A DNA stretch of 64,000 nt from Ostrinia nubilalis (lineage: Eukaryota; Arthropoda; Insecta; Lepidoptera; Crambidae). Both the position numbers and the translations under genes were made by a program. Position 1 is the first letter of the stretch. The number at the start of each line of letters is the position of its first letter. Location of the stretch: the NCBI RefSeq assembly GCF_963855985.1, contig NC_087095.1, positions 11,108,001-11,172,000 of the forward strand. The letters run 5' to 3'. This document shows positions 32,629-44,710 of this stretch, in pieces. The notes beneath the pieces were generated by a model, which saw nothing but the letters and a program-made list of their open reading frames with translations, was not told where the DNA came from and did no database searches.

Positions 32629-34354
32629 GAGTGCCACTATAGAGTTAATAAGAGTGGCACCCAACAACTTTAGTTTTCAAAAACATTTTAGTAGCACAAG
32701 TGGTAAAATCCTGTGGAAATGTTTGCGGCTTCAATTTAGCAAAACAAGGTAGCGCGGTCAAACCACAGAGTAGGTATTACGGATCCGATAAACACCCGTG
32801 AATGGAGCGATAGAGTTGCGTAGTTTTCAAATCATAATGGCGCAGTTACACTATGTTCGAACTTAATCGAGAATAAACGCCGACATGTGCACGGAAGAAT
32901 GGGCGACGCAAGGCGAAACGATACCACGAAAAACTTTCGACTTCGAATCGTTTGCATATTCGAATCGACATCAAAATATTAAGTATGAAAACTTAAACAG
33001 CACCCCTGTGAACGTGACGTAAAGTCAAGTTTTTTATGCTAGAGGTACTGAGCTGCATGTTTACACTATAATTTTGCAGTAATACATGCTTTATGTAGCT
33101 TTTGGTTCAAATAAACGTTTTTAATATTATTTTATTATCTGATACGCTTACGTTCACGCATAGTGTAACTGCGCCTCAATACTGGCCGGAAATAAAAAGT
33201 TTGGAAAGCACTGGCAAACAAATTCCATTTGCCCGTAGCGAGCGTTACGTGATATTGCATTATTTATTGTGTTGTGTTACATATTACGAGGCCCAGTTTT
33301 ACGTTTCTGTTTGTATTGAATTAAGCTACGCGCTCAGCCTAACTAGCGAATTGGAGCGCAAATTAGCCACGGCCGACAACAGCATCTGAATAACAATCAA
33401 CTCAATTAGCCGACCGGTTAGCGAGCCGTGTGCACCTGGGGGCGCCACGAGCTTCTTCTTGAATGTAAAACTATCATACGAGAGGGGACTTCTTCTTCTT
33501 GGCTATAAAAACTATTATTGCTTGGCCTCAAGCATGCTATGTTTGAGCCAGGAGTAATGTGGATGTGCCCCACAGGCTGGCCACTTCACTTGTCAACCTA
33601 ATCACAAAAAAAAATACTATCCCGTCAGCAGCAGAAGTAACAAGGGGTCGCCAAGGTCTAGGAATCTAATGTCCGTTAATTGGAATTACCAACCCAGAAT
33701 ATCGAATGGGATGTGATCCAAGGAACGTTAGATAGCACAATTATTTTCTCTTTTTATCTAGCCACTGCCTGCTAGCTTCTAGAGATCATCGGTCTATCGA
33801 GCAGGTGGATATCCTATACTACGCTTACTGAGGTGTGTGTGTTCTTTATTCGAAAACCTATTTACGCCACCTTTTCTTTCTCACACCTTACTTGAAATTG
33901 TATGTCATCTGGTACCTTGTTATGAGCTGCAGTCTTTTTTGTTCGTCTGTGGTAGTAATGGTCCTGTAGAGATGAGTCCTCTCATAAATAAAGGCCAGAT
34001 TACACCGATCCACTTAGTCACAGACTTAAATAAATGGCCAGTTCAGATAACAGCTGAAAGCTGTCCAATAACCTCGGTTGTTTTTATATTAGTTACTTTT
34101 TCGTTTTTGTCTTCAACTATCGTATACTTATTAGAAACCTACTTACAATTAATTCTGCTTTTCTGATCAGAAAGTTTAAGTTATACTATGAAGAGTTTAT
34201 TTTAATAATAGACAAAAAAAAACTGGATGATAACAGTCATGTTACAAGTATAGTTTTAGTTACATATAAGTTTCAATGTTAGTTACACGGTCACAATGGT
34301 CAATATACTGGCCTGCTATTAGCCAATTTAACCAATTGTTATTATAAACTGCAC
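32629..34354. other. No gene recognised
   Basis: Unassigned. Frames at 33102-33389 and 33837-34166 are open but lack recognisable domains. Confidence 0.4.
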
Positions 34355-34357
34355 TTA

Positions 34358-34575
34358 GGCCCAGTTTTTTGATTCGTAGTTAAAATAACCAATAGTTAAA
34401 TTTGACAGATGTCAAATGACAAGTGGTGAAATATAAGAAAAAAATGTTTTTCGAACAATGGTTAGCTTGACTTTTAGTACATTTTTAACTATTAGTTTAC
34501 ACTTTGTTCATATTTAACCATTAGTAGCAAAATTTAACAATTAGTTATTTTAACTATGAATCAAAAAACTGGGCC
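34358..34575. mobile_element. 218-bp PIF/Harbinger-like MITE
   Basis: GGCCCAGTTTTTTGATTCGT is inverted at the right end (ATGAATCAAAAAACTGGGCC), and the arms continue with TAGTTAAAATAAC. TTA flanks both sides (34355-34357, 34576-34578). Internal AACTATT/AATAGTT words recur. Non-coding. Confidence 0.8.
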
Positions 34576-34578
34576 TTA

Positions 34579-37200
34579 GGTAGGTAATGATTCTATCCGA
34601 TGTAATCGGAATTTATTTCTAAAATATTTATCATGGGCTTATTAGGCTCACATTTTCATTAATTTCACACTCTCTGACTTCTACAACGTAATTCCAAAAA
34701 GTATTACGCTACAAAAGTGTTTTATAAATTAAATTCTTAGAGACACTCGTAATACCAAACCGAGCAAAGAGAATAAAAACAAAAAACATGTTTCAGAAAA
34801 ATACAGCGCCAAAAAATATCACTATCACTGAAATTATAAAAATTGTTTTGGTATTTGTCTGAAAACAATTAAATTAGATTACCTAACGTTTATTTCAAAT
34901 AAAAACAAAAGTAAATATTTATTGCAAACAAACATATAAGTAAGTTCAGTATCCAAGTGAGGTACACACTCATTCGCATCGGTGTCTGATTGTGCTTTCT
35001 CGACATGGATTAAGAAAGTTTGCCACGAGGTCAGGTGAGTCGAAGATTGGCGAAACAAGATAGTTGCTTTGTCAACTTTTTCCGAGCAAATTGCTTGTCT
35101 TTGTTATTTATTAGTTTTGGTTTAGTTTCGCCAATTGAATGTAAAGATCAATCCGGCGAATGTTGCAAAAAACTTTAGGTCTCTATTGACCTAAGTATGG
35201 TAGTAATGTTGTTTGAAGATACATTTTTTGTACAAGCAATCTTTCTATCTTTTTAGGACATTATTTATTATTCTTACTTTCTGTTTAATGTTTGGATAAA
35301 ATAATATCTTTCCGATAAAGTACATTTACTAATAAGTCGATGACAAACACATAACATGTACCTATTACCAAATTATGTTGACTGGCTGGTAGGGGCAGAA
35401 TTTAGTTTTTATTTTTGGGCATACAATTTTCTTTGGGTTAATTTTATATGTATAAGTTTTATCTTCATGAATGGTAATTATGTTCTAAACAAATTAGGAA
35501 CATGTTAAACGTATCCATCTAATTAGATCTTAGATTTAGTTAATACCGCGTGGCATCATAATTTAAATTTCCCTTCTAGCTACAAGCCCTCGTAAACTGT
35601 TTAGACCAGACTATTCAGTGCAAATTACACGCGCCATTCTTCTAAACTTTCAAACATTAACCTGTGCACCGCCGCACAGTGGTCGGTTTTGTATGGGAGA
35701 GCGGAAATAATTACATTTTTCAGTGTTGTCATGTTTCTTTTCATAATATTGCTTTAAAATGATAAAAAAAATGTTATATAGTGCAATGTCTATGTTTAAA
35801 TACATAACAGAAATTACGAACAAATAATGTCACTTTTTTATCAGGTCTAAAACTTCTTGGTTTAGAACTAAACATTTTTTGCTGATTTTACTTCTAAATT
35901 TATTGATCAATGGATCAGACGAAGCCAGAAGAATGTTCATAATATCCTCATTTGCACCGAGAGTACCTACTCTCTCATCCCCGTCTCGTCATATCCAATC
36001 ACTTAACCTCATTAGATAAATGAATCGTATGTCAAGGGTAGCAGATATTAGCAGCTAATTTATAATAGGCTAGTTACTAGAAGGACTAAGGAATCTTTTG
36101 ATTCATACATCTCCACTAGGATCGACAAGGCAAAAAAGTTATGGTCCAAGAAAAGCAATAATTTCGAATATAAAAGAGTGTCTTTTATATAGGTCAAGTA
36201 GGACATGACGACAGCAGTTATTTGCAAAATATAGTTTAATGTAAATACATAATGCTTCCTAAAAGACAATTAAAAAGAAATATTGTTGATATCATCAATG
36301 TCTTAAGAAATACATTCGTAGACATCCGAGCGTAGAAACTACGCTTAAATAAATATTTCGTGTTTGATCAACTTATGACGCATAATTTTCCTTTAAAATA
36401 ACGTTTAATTGATATTTTTTTTTGTGATTATGATCCCATAACTATTCTACAATAAGGCTACTATGCTAATTTTAATGAATTAGAACCTTCCAATTTTGGA
36501 CTTTTTTCCGCTTGCCGACTACTGTGCGCCGTGGTCAGAGATTGCAAGTTTATAAAGCGCAGGCAGGTAGCGACAGGCCGTGGCCGACAGCGCCGCCTCT
36601 GGCCGCGGCATCACCGGGAACTAATTAAACTTGCTACTCGACTATTATCTGTGGACCCCAACTCCGCCGTGTCTCGGATGTGAAACTTTTCTTACTGAAA
36701 TTAATCCGAGAATCTTTGCGGAATCCTTTTAAGAAGTTGGCTATTTGGGAGTCATGAGGATGTTAATATGCTGATTACAACCGAGCTTGACTGGCGTTTA
36801 GGGACGGTAGGAGAGTCCGTAATTAGCATCTTTAGAAAATTAAATTTTCATATTCAAGTGATCTTGTTAAGCTGAAATTAAGAAGTGCTTAGGGCCGGCG
36901 TACTTTGAGGCTCCTTTTAATAAAGGGCCGCGTGATTAATTAGGAAACTCTCTTGGTACTCTTGTCACTAGTTTAATCTTTAACTTGGAAGATATTTTTG
37001 ATATCGTTATCCCGTTAAGGGCGAGAGCTGTACATCCTACTTCCTTCTTGGTAATCCTGTTATATTATTAAATGAGGAAGTCGGTCAGGTTGTGTGTTTA
37101 TGTCTCTCAGTACATTGATTTGGATGGCAATAACACAGATTGACTATTAAAAATATTCTACGTCACATTATTTAAATTTAGAATTTAAAAAATTAGGAGG
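34579..37200. other. No gene recognised; GC-richer patch at 36.5-36.7 kb
   Basis: Mostly AT-rich. The stretch at about 36510-36680 is markedly GC-richer (GACAGCGCCGCCTCTGGCCG and neighbours) and could be a conserved non-coding segment or a decayed exon, but no frame is convincing. Confidence 0.4.
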
Positions 37201-37256
37201 TACTCTCAAAAATAATAATAAAATTCAGATTTGAAAGGGTTAGCGCTCCTGCACAC

Positions 37257-37382
37257 GACGCCGCCACCGCGCCGCCCCCGCGCCGACGCCGCGCCCCTAC
37301 ACTGTTCATACGCGCCGCGTAAAGCCCGCCGCCGCGCCGCCGCCGCGCCGCCGCCGCGCCGCCGCCGCGCCGCCACCGCGCC
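37257..37382. repeat. CpG-rich 12-bp minisatellite
   Basis: From 37326 the unit GCCGCCGCGCCG repeats about four and a half times. A less regular GCCGCCACCGCGCC block lies at 37257-37299, and a short non-repeat spacer (ACTGTTCATACGCGCCGCG) separates the two. Open frames through it on both strands give only Ala/Arg/Pro runs and are composition artefacts. Confidence 0.85.
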
Positions 37383-37979
37383 ATCAAAGCATAATTTCTC
37401 GTACTATACGTAACTCTATGGTATATTCTTCTTCATTACTCCTTCGAGTGAGTACCTTCATCTATAAAACAAATGCTATCAAGTCTGCTGAGACAACTCC
37501 ACATAAATTAAACATTAAACTGCATAATGTATGTAACATCCCCGTTTATTAATAATGTAAATGGGGGTGTTTTGTTAAATTATGAAGTCAACACGCTTCT
37601 AATTAAGAGATAAATTTCCTAAGCAATGTACACGCATGCGGGCGTATTGAAAATGGGTAATGGGCTTAATATAGTAATAATTTGAAGCTTGTCAAATAAA
37701 GGGTCAAACGCATCAGTGTTAATATATGGAGATAGCGACGGATTAAAGATTATTGCAGCTAAGCATATTAATAAGATACTTAAGCGTTGTGTGTTTAATA
37801 CGGGGAAACAATTTGTCTTTGTTATTACGAAGCGATTTCACGATTATACAGCTTTGTTTAATACTGGGGATGATACTGTTTATATAAAAATAAGGCAATG
37901 GAGTTACGAGTAGAATGTCAGTTATATGGGTGGGTCAGTTTACTAGTGTATGTTGTCCTTATATTCATTACTAGTAGTT

Positions 37980-38044
37980 CCTGAGATTAGCGCGTTCAAG
38001 TAAACAAACAAACAAACTCTTCAGCTTTATAATATTAGTATAGA
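37980..38044 (-). mobile_element. Helitron 5' fragment
   Basis: It matches the 5' end of the 28.1-kb Helitron, including ATTAGCGCGTTCAA and AAACAAACTCTTCAGCTTTA, and starts with TC next to A on the reverse strand. The 3' part is missing. Confidence 0.75.
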
Positions 38045-38504
38045 TATACCTACATTTTTGAAAATGACGTCTGCACACTTTATAATAATATGCGCAATAA
38101 ATAAGCTTTACAATTTTAGTTAATATCCCTTGTTCGCTTAGATGTTGTTTTGTTACATTACAACAATAATTATATTACTTCTTTTCTCGCACATTGTTCG
38201 TAGAGACTAAATCTAACTATAATACTCGGTAGGTAGTGGCACGAAACCATTATTGTTAGCAAAAAGCCGCCATATACATTTACCTGTAGTTCTAGCTAAT
38301 CTAGTAGCACTTGTACTACTTATTCTGTACACTCGTAAAGCAGAGCCAAAATTAATTGCTACAAAAGGTAGACCGGACCGCGATAATAACCCTAGGATGC
38401 AGAACCTGGAGGTACATAATAAAGGAAGATGCAGAAGACACGCATAAAAGGCACACATCTAAGAACTTGCTGTGCTAGAAAGTGAAGACAACGTGGGAAA
38501 ACTT
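38045..38504. other. No gene recognised
   Basis: Unassigned. Confidence 0.35.
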
Positions 38505-38760
38505 TCATTCGTTTGTTTCAGCCAAATGACGTCCACCGCTAGACAAAGGCCTCCCCCAAGGATTTCTACAACGACCGGTTCTGCGCTACCCACACCAGAC
38601 TCTTCCTGCAACCTTCACCAGATCGTCGGTCCACCTAGTGGGAGGCCTGCCCACGCTACGTCTTCCAGCCCGTGGTCGCCACTCGAGAACTATTCTGCCC
38701 CAACTTTTTAGCAATTCTATGAGCTATGTCAGTCACTTTGGTTCTCCTCCGAAAACTTTC
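38505..38760 (-). mobile_element. RTE-type LINE 3' end fragment
   Basis: On the reverse strand it encodes the same C-terminal tail as the copy at 0.6 kb. From 3' to 5' along the plus strand it shows inverses of VTDIAHRIAKKL, LEWRPRAGR and RPPTRWTDDLVKVAG. It ends with the untranslated GCTGAAACAAACGAA tail at 38512. Frameshifts break the frame and the 5' part is missing. Confidence 0.85.
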
Positions 38761-39445
38761 GGGGTAAACTTTACATTTTGTAAAATGTGAAAAAAAAAAT
38801 GCTACAAAAACCGATATCAAACAGCAACAATTACAAACATAAAATGCACATAAAATCTCAGTATCAGTATGAAGATTTGACTGCGGATAAATCAGCAAAG
38901 ATATAGATCCTCGCATGTGGTAATCAGCATCCAACGCACACCGTAAGAACTTCATTACTATGCTTGGTTGCGGTTGGCTTTCGACGCTACTGATGTAAGA
39001 AGTAAGCCGTATCACTTTAGACATGTATGTGCAATGATTCCTTGTGCATAAAACTGCAGCTAGGGCATTCCACATTAAATTTTTACTTGCATCAGGAGTA
39101 TAGTAGAATTTGAAGAAGGCCCACTAGGTTTCCTTTTATTATGTTGTAACCTGGACAAAGTGGTAAAGTAAATGCCCCATAAAACAGGCCGAATGCTGCG
39201 GTGTGCCTTCAGGAATTTATACGAGCGATGAGTTTACCTCGTATGTATCTACTTGTTGCTGCAACAGCATACTTAGTGCAAGCACGGCGTCGCATCGGCG
39301 AAACCGTAATGATGCAGCTAACGGGAGACGTATGTCTTGTTTTTAGGAGATAGTAAAACGTTCATTTTGCTTAGTAAAACACATACCTAATAATAGTAAT
39401 TTCAGTCACAGAAAGACTTCACATGCGTGCCCCTTTTTCAAAAAC
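38761..39445. other. No gene recognised
   Basis: Unassigned. The reverse frame at 38656-39075 runs partly through the LINE tail and has no independent support. Confidence 0.4.
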
Positions 39446-39552
39446 ACTTTCATCTAGCCATCATCAGATCATTTAGTCTCCACTGCAGGAGCACAACCCT
39501 CTCCAATTGACCAGAGGCAAATGGAGATTTGGCCTACACTCCCCACCCTGGT
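39446..39552 (-). mobile_element. Second LINE family 3' end fragment
   Basis: The words CCATCATCAGATCATTTAGT, CCACTGCAGGAGCACAACCC and CTACACTCCCCACCCTGGTC are those of a common lepidopteran LINE 3' end seen in inverse orientation. It is distinct from the RTE tail elsewhere in the window. Confidence 0.5.
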
Positions 39553-40104
39553 CAGACGGTAAAACCACTTTTTTCAGAGTCGTCAACATGAACAATGCCG
39601 ATCTAGTTATAAGCCAAATGAAGATGGGCGAAATATTAGTTAACTACGTGAAAATGCTGTTAATGACACGGTAGATTAATATAACGTAATGCTAATATTA
39701 TGGATTTGTCTGTATATTAACCATACCATAATACGCATTGTAATATCCGCGTGTTTTCTGAGCTTCACACCGCGCACCGGTCTATAACCGAGCATTACTT
39801 TTGCGAGGCGTAAATGATCTCATTTTCGATAATTGGTTGTAGATCGCTTTTATAGCGTCGTTTACGGCTATTACGCATGGGCAGGCGAAGATTTGTTTGA
39901 GGACTGGCTGTATTAGAATAAAAGGTACCTAAAAATACCTTTCAAGATTTTCCTTCGACAGGTAAAGGCTTTTGCTGGAGTAGTTTAACAGTGTCAAAAT
40001 CTGTTCTAAAATCTGATGCTCAAGGTTGAACTATCTAACATGATCATAATTCGTTACCTACCGCCACTGACATTATTTCAATTGATATTTAGGGATTTAT
40101 TATT

Positions 40105-40205
40105 AACACCCTCGTCTGCATCCAGCGTCTTCCTGATACTATTACCTCCTCAATGAGGTCATCGGCCACTTTATGGGTGGACGTCCCACGCTTAGTTTCC
40201 CGGTA
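40105..40205 (-). mobile_element. RTE-type LINE tail scrap
   Basis: GCATCCAGCGTCTTCCTG and a following block with GTGGACGTCCCACGCTT are inverses of the conserved R-x-W-M-Q and K-R-S-V-D-V tail, matching the copy at 54.5 kb best. About 100 bp, both ends lost. Confidence 0.6.
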
Positions 40206-40319
40206 GGTACGTGGCTTCCACATCCACACCCGTTTGATTTAGTGACCTAAAATATAAATAGGTGTGTTATAGGAATATTTTCTAATAATTAAAGATGTAT
40301 ACTATGTTTGAGTGCGTAC

Positions 40320-40450
40320 GTGCAAAATGCTTGAAGCTTCTACACTCACGTTCACCGGCGAAGTATGGCTCTCATTGTTCCCGAGTAGTCCGCGAGCAAC
40401 ATTCTGCGCATAGTTCATTGCACGAGCGGTTCAGTCCATTGTTTTCGATA
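40320..40450 (+). repeat. Dispersed repeat containing CGCGAGCAACATTCTRCGCAT
   Basis: About 120 bp shared with 43655-43790 in the opposite orientation (words CATTGTTC, GTCCGCGAGCAACATTCTGC, GCATAGTTC, TGCACG). The similarity also appears in the two conceptual translations as a shared VREQHSxHSS, which is why those frames look related. Terminal structure not resolved. Confidence 0.6.
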
Positions 40451-41267
40451 CACTGCAACTCAAACGTTAGATTACAAATACACGAAAGTTATACCATGTT
40501 TGTACTGTGTGCCAACACGTTAGTAACACAATCTCCATATATTTCGTACTTAAAACGTTATCTAGCATATTAAATTCGCATCACACGAGTATCTACACCA
40601 AACATACCTGGATTTGAACTAATATGAAACCTGAAAGCTCTCTATGCTAATTAATTGCCAAAGCTATCGTTTTCAGGAATTATGTGTGCTATATCAAATG
40701 TTGATAACTAATCTTCAATTAACATACCTCGCTTCTCTCTACCACTAAAAATAATAGTAGGAATACGCAGAATCCATTATAAAATGATTAACATTTAAGG
40801 GTCTTCTTTACTTTGCAGGAATTTGAGTCTTAATTAGGGGGAGTCATGTGTAGACTCATTTATGAATCAAATTCCTGCTAAAATATGGAAAATGTTAGCT
40901 ATTTTGTGACTGACATGTAGAATGCTTTGGAAGTCCTGCCTGAGCCACTCCTAAAAATCTGCCGTTATTTCTTTCCTTCAGGGTTGTCAAAATTGACTGG
41001 CATTTTTCTTTTTAACCATACCACAAATCTTTGTACTACGCTGCCTAGCATGCAACCATGCTTCAAGCGCAACTGGGTTGAAAAAATATAAGATACCTCA
41101 GCTTATGATTTAGGATCTATTTCGCAGATTACACTTACCAACCAATAACAATAAATAGTATAACCCTTTAATATATTTCACTGCAGGGAGCCATGAAACA
41201 ATATCCTGCATCAACTATGCCGTGATTTAGACCATACTTTCACCATGCACGCTACTCCCAAACGCGA
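40451..41267. other. No gene recognised
   Basis: Unassigned. Confidence 0.35.
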
Positions 41268-41289
41268 TTTCAGTATTTTCGGATCTATA

Positions 41290-41484
41290 GATCGTTTCAT
41301 CTTCGATGACGCGCCCCGTCATTCTTCCGTTAATGTTTGAGTGTTATCGGTACACGCTAAATTGTCCATGAGTGCAAGCGCACACTACAATAATGACGCT
41401 CGTATTGCTCGGATCGAATTCCCCGCACCCCGCGCTTCCTTAGACTAAAAATTGGTGAAGCGCGTCTTCGTGGATGAAACGATC
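41290..41484. repeat. Inverted repeat host of the 41.5-kb MITE
   Basis: GATCGTTTCATCTTCGATGA at 41290 and the following CGCGC are mirrored at 41460-41484 (GCGCGTCTTCGTGGATGAAA then CGATC), about 25 bp per arm with few mismatches. ATTTTCGGATCTA before the left arm is mirrored by TAGATCCGAAAATA near 41911, beyond the MITE. An older palindromic element was therefore probably split by the MITE. Confidence 0.55.
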
Positions 41485-41486
41485 TA

Positions 41487-41861
41487 CAGGGTGTCCCAGA
41501 ATGGGTAAATCAAACTGCTAGGGGAGGTAGCTGTACTAATGTACTATTCCTAAAAATTATTTTTGGGATTTTTCGGATTTTTTTTTAATAAAGTGCTCTA
41601 AACTCGAAATCTAGTCATTATTTTCAAAAGTTTGTTTACAGATAAACGAAGCGATCATGTACAATTAATATTAGTAAGAAAAAAGTACAAATAAACTCCA
41701 AACGTAGCAATTATAGCCAGATACTTAGGCAAAGCTGATTTATTTTCATTAAAAAAAAAATTGTGTCTATGCGCTTTATTTTTTTTCATATTTTTTAGGG
41801 ATAGAACATTAGTAGAGCTACCTCCCCTAGCAGTTTGATTCACCCATTCTGGGACACCCTG
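41487..41861. mobile_element. 375-bp TA-flanked MITE (CAGGGTGTCCCAGAATGGG ends)
   Basis: The termini are inverted over about 47 bp (CAGGGTGTCCCAGAATGGGT continuing through CTGCTAGGGGAGGTAGCT) with one mismatch. TA flanks both ends (41485-41486 and 41862-41863). The interior shows further imperfect symmetry. No transposase. Tc1/mariner-type. Confidence 0.85.
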
Positions 41862-42294
41862 TATATCTGTAGCTGTCGTTAGAGCACCTTATTAAAAATG
41901 AAAGAGATGGGTAGATCCGAAAATAGAAAGTAACTGTGTGAATTGGTTTACGGGCACGCAACTAACCTCACTCACAGGTGAGATCAAACTGTCAAGACCT
42001 AGGATTTAGTCATATATGACTTATATCAAGGGACAACTGTTTGATCCCTAACTTTTAAGTGACTCATATGAAAACAAAATTCCTGTTAATGTGTTTTTTA
42101 CATCTTCATTCTTCAAATCTATTCATTCCTCTTCGTCCGCTACACAGACAAAATATAGAGACATTAAAAATAGAGACAAGCGATGATCATTAAAAAGATC
42201 TAACAAGTTATGTATTTGCACACTTTTATTGATACAGACAACTCATTACAAAATGTATTTTTAATTCAATAACATGTGAAGGTTGCAAGTTCAA

Positions 42295-42375
42295 TTCACA
42301 GCACATCAGACTTACGTTTTTTGTTGCAAAATAGCATCTATTCCCATTACAAAAGATCCCATATAGTCAACCTTA
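42295..42375 (+). mobile_element. GTTGCAAAATAGC-family MITE fragment
   Basis: CACATCAGACTTACGTTTTT then GTTGCAAAATAGCATCTATT matches the core of the 48.45-kb copy. The right half is degraded. Confidence 0.55.
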
Positions 42376-42769
42376 TGTGCCCTCTTTCGTAAGGACGCCG
42401 GCTGTGCCATGCCTTGGCTGTGCGTGCAAAAATATGTAAACATTTTCGTCGGAATATAAATCTTATTACAGTGGAATACATTACATAGTGCAGGGCTGTA
42501 CTAATTTGCGAGGGTTGTGATACGGTACTATGAAGCTTCCGATGTAGACACGAGTGAGGACGTGAGCCCGATAACGCACCGCGCTCCGCATCCTGCGTGT
42601 CGCTTTAGTCCTAGGAATATTATAAATGTGAGAGTCAGTGAGGATGGATGGAAGGATAACCTCGTAATCCATCACGTAAAAAACACACAACGGATTTTGA
42701 TAATACTTTATAGTTTATAAATAGTTTACTGGTGCTATGTATTGATTACACCTTCCTATTTAATCACTT

Positions 42770-42952
42770 TATCGATTGCTGAAAACTGCATTAAAATCTT
42801 TTGTATGTTTAAAACATCTAAGCATACAGACAAGAATTGTTTTGTTTAAAGTAGATTATAATTTGATGTTATATCGATATGTCTCAAATAGGGAAGTAGT
42901 TTTTTCTATGATAAACGGAATTTCACGCGAGGAAGTCGCGGGTAAAAACTAG
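42770..42952 (+). mobile_element. Helitron 3' fragment
   Basis: It ends with TTCACGCGAGGAAGTCGCGG...AACTAG followed by T, the Helitron hairpin and CTAG terminus. The upstream boundary is approximate because the body has decayed. Confidence 0.6.
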
Positions 42953-42971
42953 TCAAACATCAATCTAAAGT

Positions 42972-43039
42972 CTGGTCCGGGAGCACGTAGAATTTTAGCT
43001 TGGGGTCATTGGACAAAATTCTACGTGCTCCCGGACCAG
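42972..43039. repeat. Perfect 25-bp hairpin, 18-nt loop
   Basis: CTGGTCCGGGAGCACGTAGA plus ATTTT (42972-42996) is exactly inverted at 43015-43039. The stem is GC-rich against an AT-rich background. The two arms are identical, suggesting a recent or conserved palindromic element. Confidence 0.85.
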
Positions 43040-43059
43040 TCTATAGTATCAACCAGACT

Positions 43060-43135
43060 ATTGGTACTAATAACTAGTCGCTAGGCCTAGAGTATTGGTA
43101 CTAATAACTAGTCACTAGGCCTAGAGCCTAGACTA
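43060..43135 (+). repeat. 34-bp tandem, two copies
   Basis: ATTGGTACTAATAACTAGTC continuing to CTAGGCCTAGAGT repeats with a 34-bp period from 43060 and 43094, with one substitution. CTAG-rich remnants follow to 43150. Confidence 0.8.
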
Positions 43136-43149
43136 GACTAGTCGCTAGT

Positions 43150-43654
43150 GGCCCGACGCGGCTCGGCGGCCCTCGGGACTGTAAAGCCTAGAGCTCATTA
43201 GGGCACAAGTTGCGTTACGTTTAATGACTTGCGAATGCTCGCGACTATCGATATAGGTCGATGGTCGATGTCTTGAGCATTTAGTAGAAATTGCTGCGTC
43301 ACTTGTAATCTATTTCTAGAGTTTTGTTTAGTTTTTCACACGGAAGGTTCTCAGTGGCGACTATAGACTAAAGAACTAGAGTGGGTAGGCCTACCGGTGA
43401 ACTAATTATAAGTTGGGGGGAAGTTGCTAGGTGTAAACTGCTCTGGTGATGGATTGGCGTACTATTTACTTTTGTAACATTGGAGAAATCAAACATTTTA
43501 AGACGTACCAAATTCATAAAGTAAGGAATGTGACGTCAGCAGACGTCCTGTCATATTAACGCCAACTCACATGCATGTGGACGATATTGTCCGCGAAAGT
43601 GTTAAAACATTTAACATTGTGAACACATTGTCCTCTAGTTATTATGCAGGATAG
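43150..43654. other. No gene recognised
   Basis: Unassigned. Confidence 0.35.
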
Positions 43655-43790
43655 TTACCAAGGATAACGCCACGCGTGCATTAGAACTATGCGTAGAATG
43701 TTGCTCGCGAACTATCGAGCGAACAATGCTCGCGGTACAATCGGAGCCGCAGTTGCCGCAAGTGAGAACGTGAACGCGATAAGGCATGTA
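43655..43790 (-). repeat. Dispersed repeat, inverse copy of 40.32 kb
   Basis: On the reverse strand it carries GTTCGCTCGATAGTTCGCGA, GCAACATTCTACGCATAGTT and TAATGCACGCG in the order seen at 40.32-40.45 kb. The reverse frame at 43635-43937 overlaps it and is not considered a gene. Confidence 0.6.
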
Positions 43791-44614
43791 ACAGTTGCTT
43801 ATCTGACAAGTTTTTATAAAGCTGACTGTACCTAAGTCTGCTTGTGGAATATTTTTGTCCGCAGGATGTTTACTATTCAGCTTTGGAAAGTAAGGGATAA
43901 AAAGTTTTGGCATTTTAAATATTTCACAAGCTCTCACTAACCTTTTTATTCAAAAATATATATCGGGTTTACTTTATAATATTGCATTAAACCTATTCAA
44001 GATCTAGGTATATTAAGTCTAGAGAAGAAGCACACAGAACGTTCAATTAAGTAAACTAACAACACATATTACTAAAAGTACTCGTGTTAAGCAAAAAGAA
44101 TACATTAGCATTAACACAGGCTCTCTGCTAGCAAATGGCTCATTTACTAGTCATGTAACTTGCAAATTTAGAAAACCGCTTCAATCTAGAGCTAATTGAG
44201 CACGTTTCAAATGGTTATATCACGGATAGACTATTCCGGGTCCGTGTTACGTTTTCATTCTGTTAATTTTTCTTTACAGTGTCTATCAAATGGAAAATTT
44301 CCGTTGGGAAATGTGAATTTGTAACATATTTAATGCTTGTGACGACCTCTTTGTTTCGCTGTTTGTCTATTTGTCTGCATTTCATAATTTCACGCAACGT
44401 CAGGTTGAAATAATTGCTGTATGAAGTGGAGATTTAAGGGTGCTATATTGGAAATGTTGTTCGTTATGAATGAATATCGTTAGAAATGTACAAGATACAT
44501 TGCCAGTGCACTGTTAAATAACAGCAAATAGAGGGTTGAGTAAGCAAATTCTTACCATAACCTCTGTTAATAGGGTTGTCAGAGACAATATTTTTCTTCA
44601 CTTAATTAAATTAA

Positions 44615-44710
44615 GGCTGCACGGTGCACCATCTTACTTTAACTTTGACAAACGTCAAAAATATGTCAAACTCCATACAAAAAACACCGGTTATCTTTAT
44701 AGTTACGGCC
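44615..44710. mobile_element. GGCTGAGTTGCACCA-family MITE, copy C
   Basis: GGTGCACCATCTTACTTTAA, CTTTGACAAACGTCAAAAAT and ACACCGGTTATC match the other copies. TTA precedes it (44611-44613). The right terminus is truncated. Confidence 0.7.

Noticed and set aside
37193..37413. Ala/Arg/Pro-rich frames on both strands
   Set aside because: They are direct consequences of the CpG-rich minisatellite.
37689..37913. 74-residue frame that looks moderately protein-like
   Set aside because: No initiating ATG at the start of the frame, no recognised family, and no neighbouring exon. I could not support it.
38656..39075. 139-residue reverse-strand frame as a gene
   Set aside because: Its C-terminal part reads the RTE tail region, and the remainder has no motif.
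40295..43937. Two frames sharing VREQHSxHSS as a small gene family
   Set aside because: The similarity comes from a non-coding dispersed repeat present in opposite orientations.
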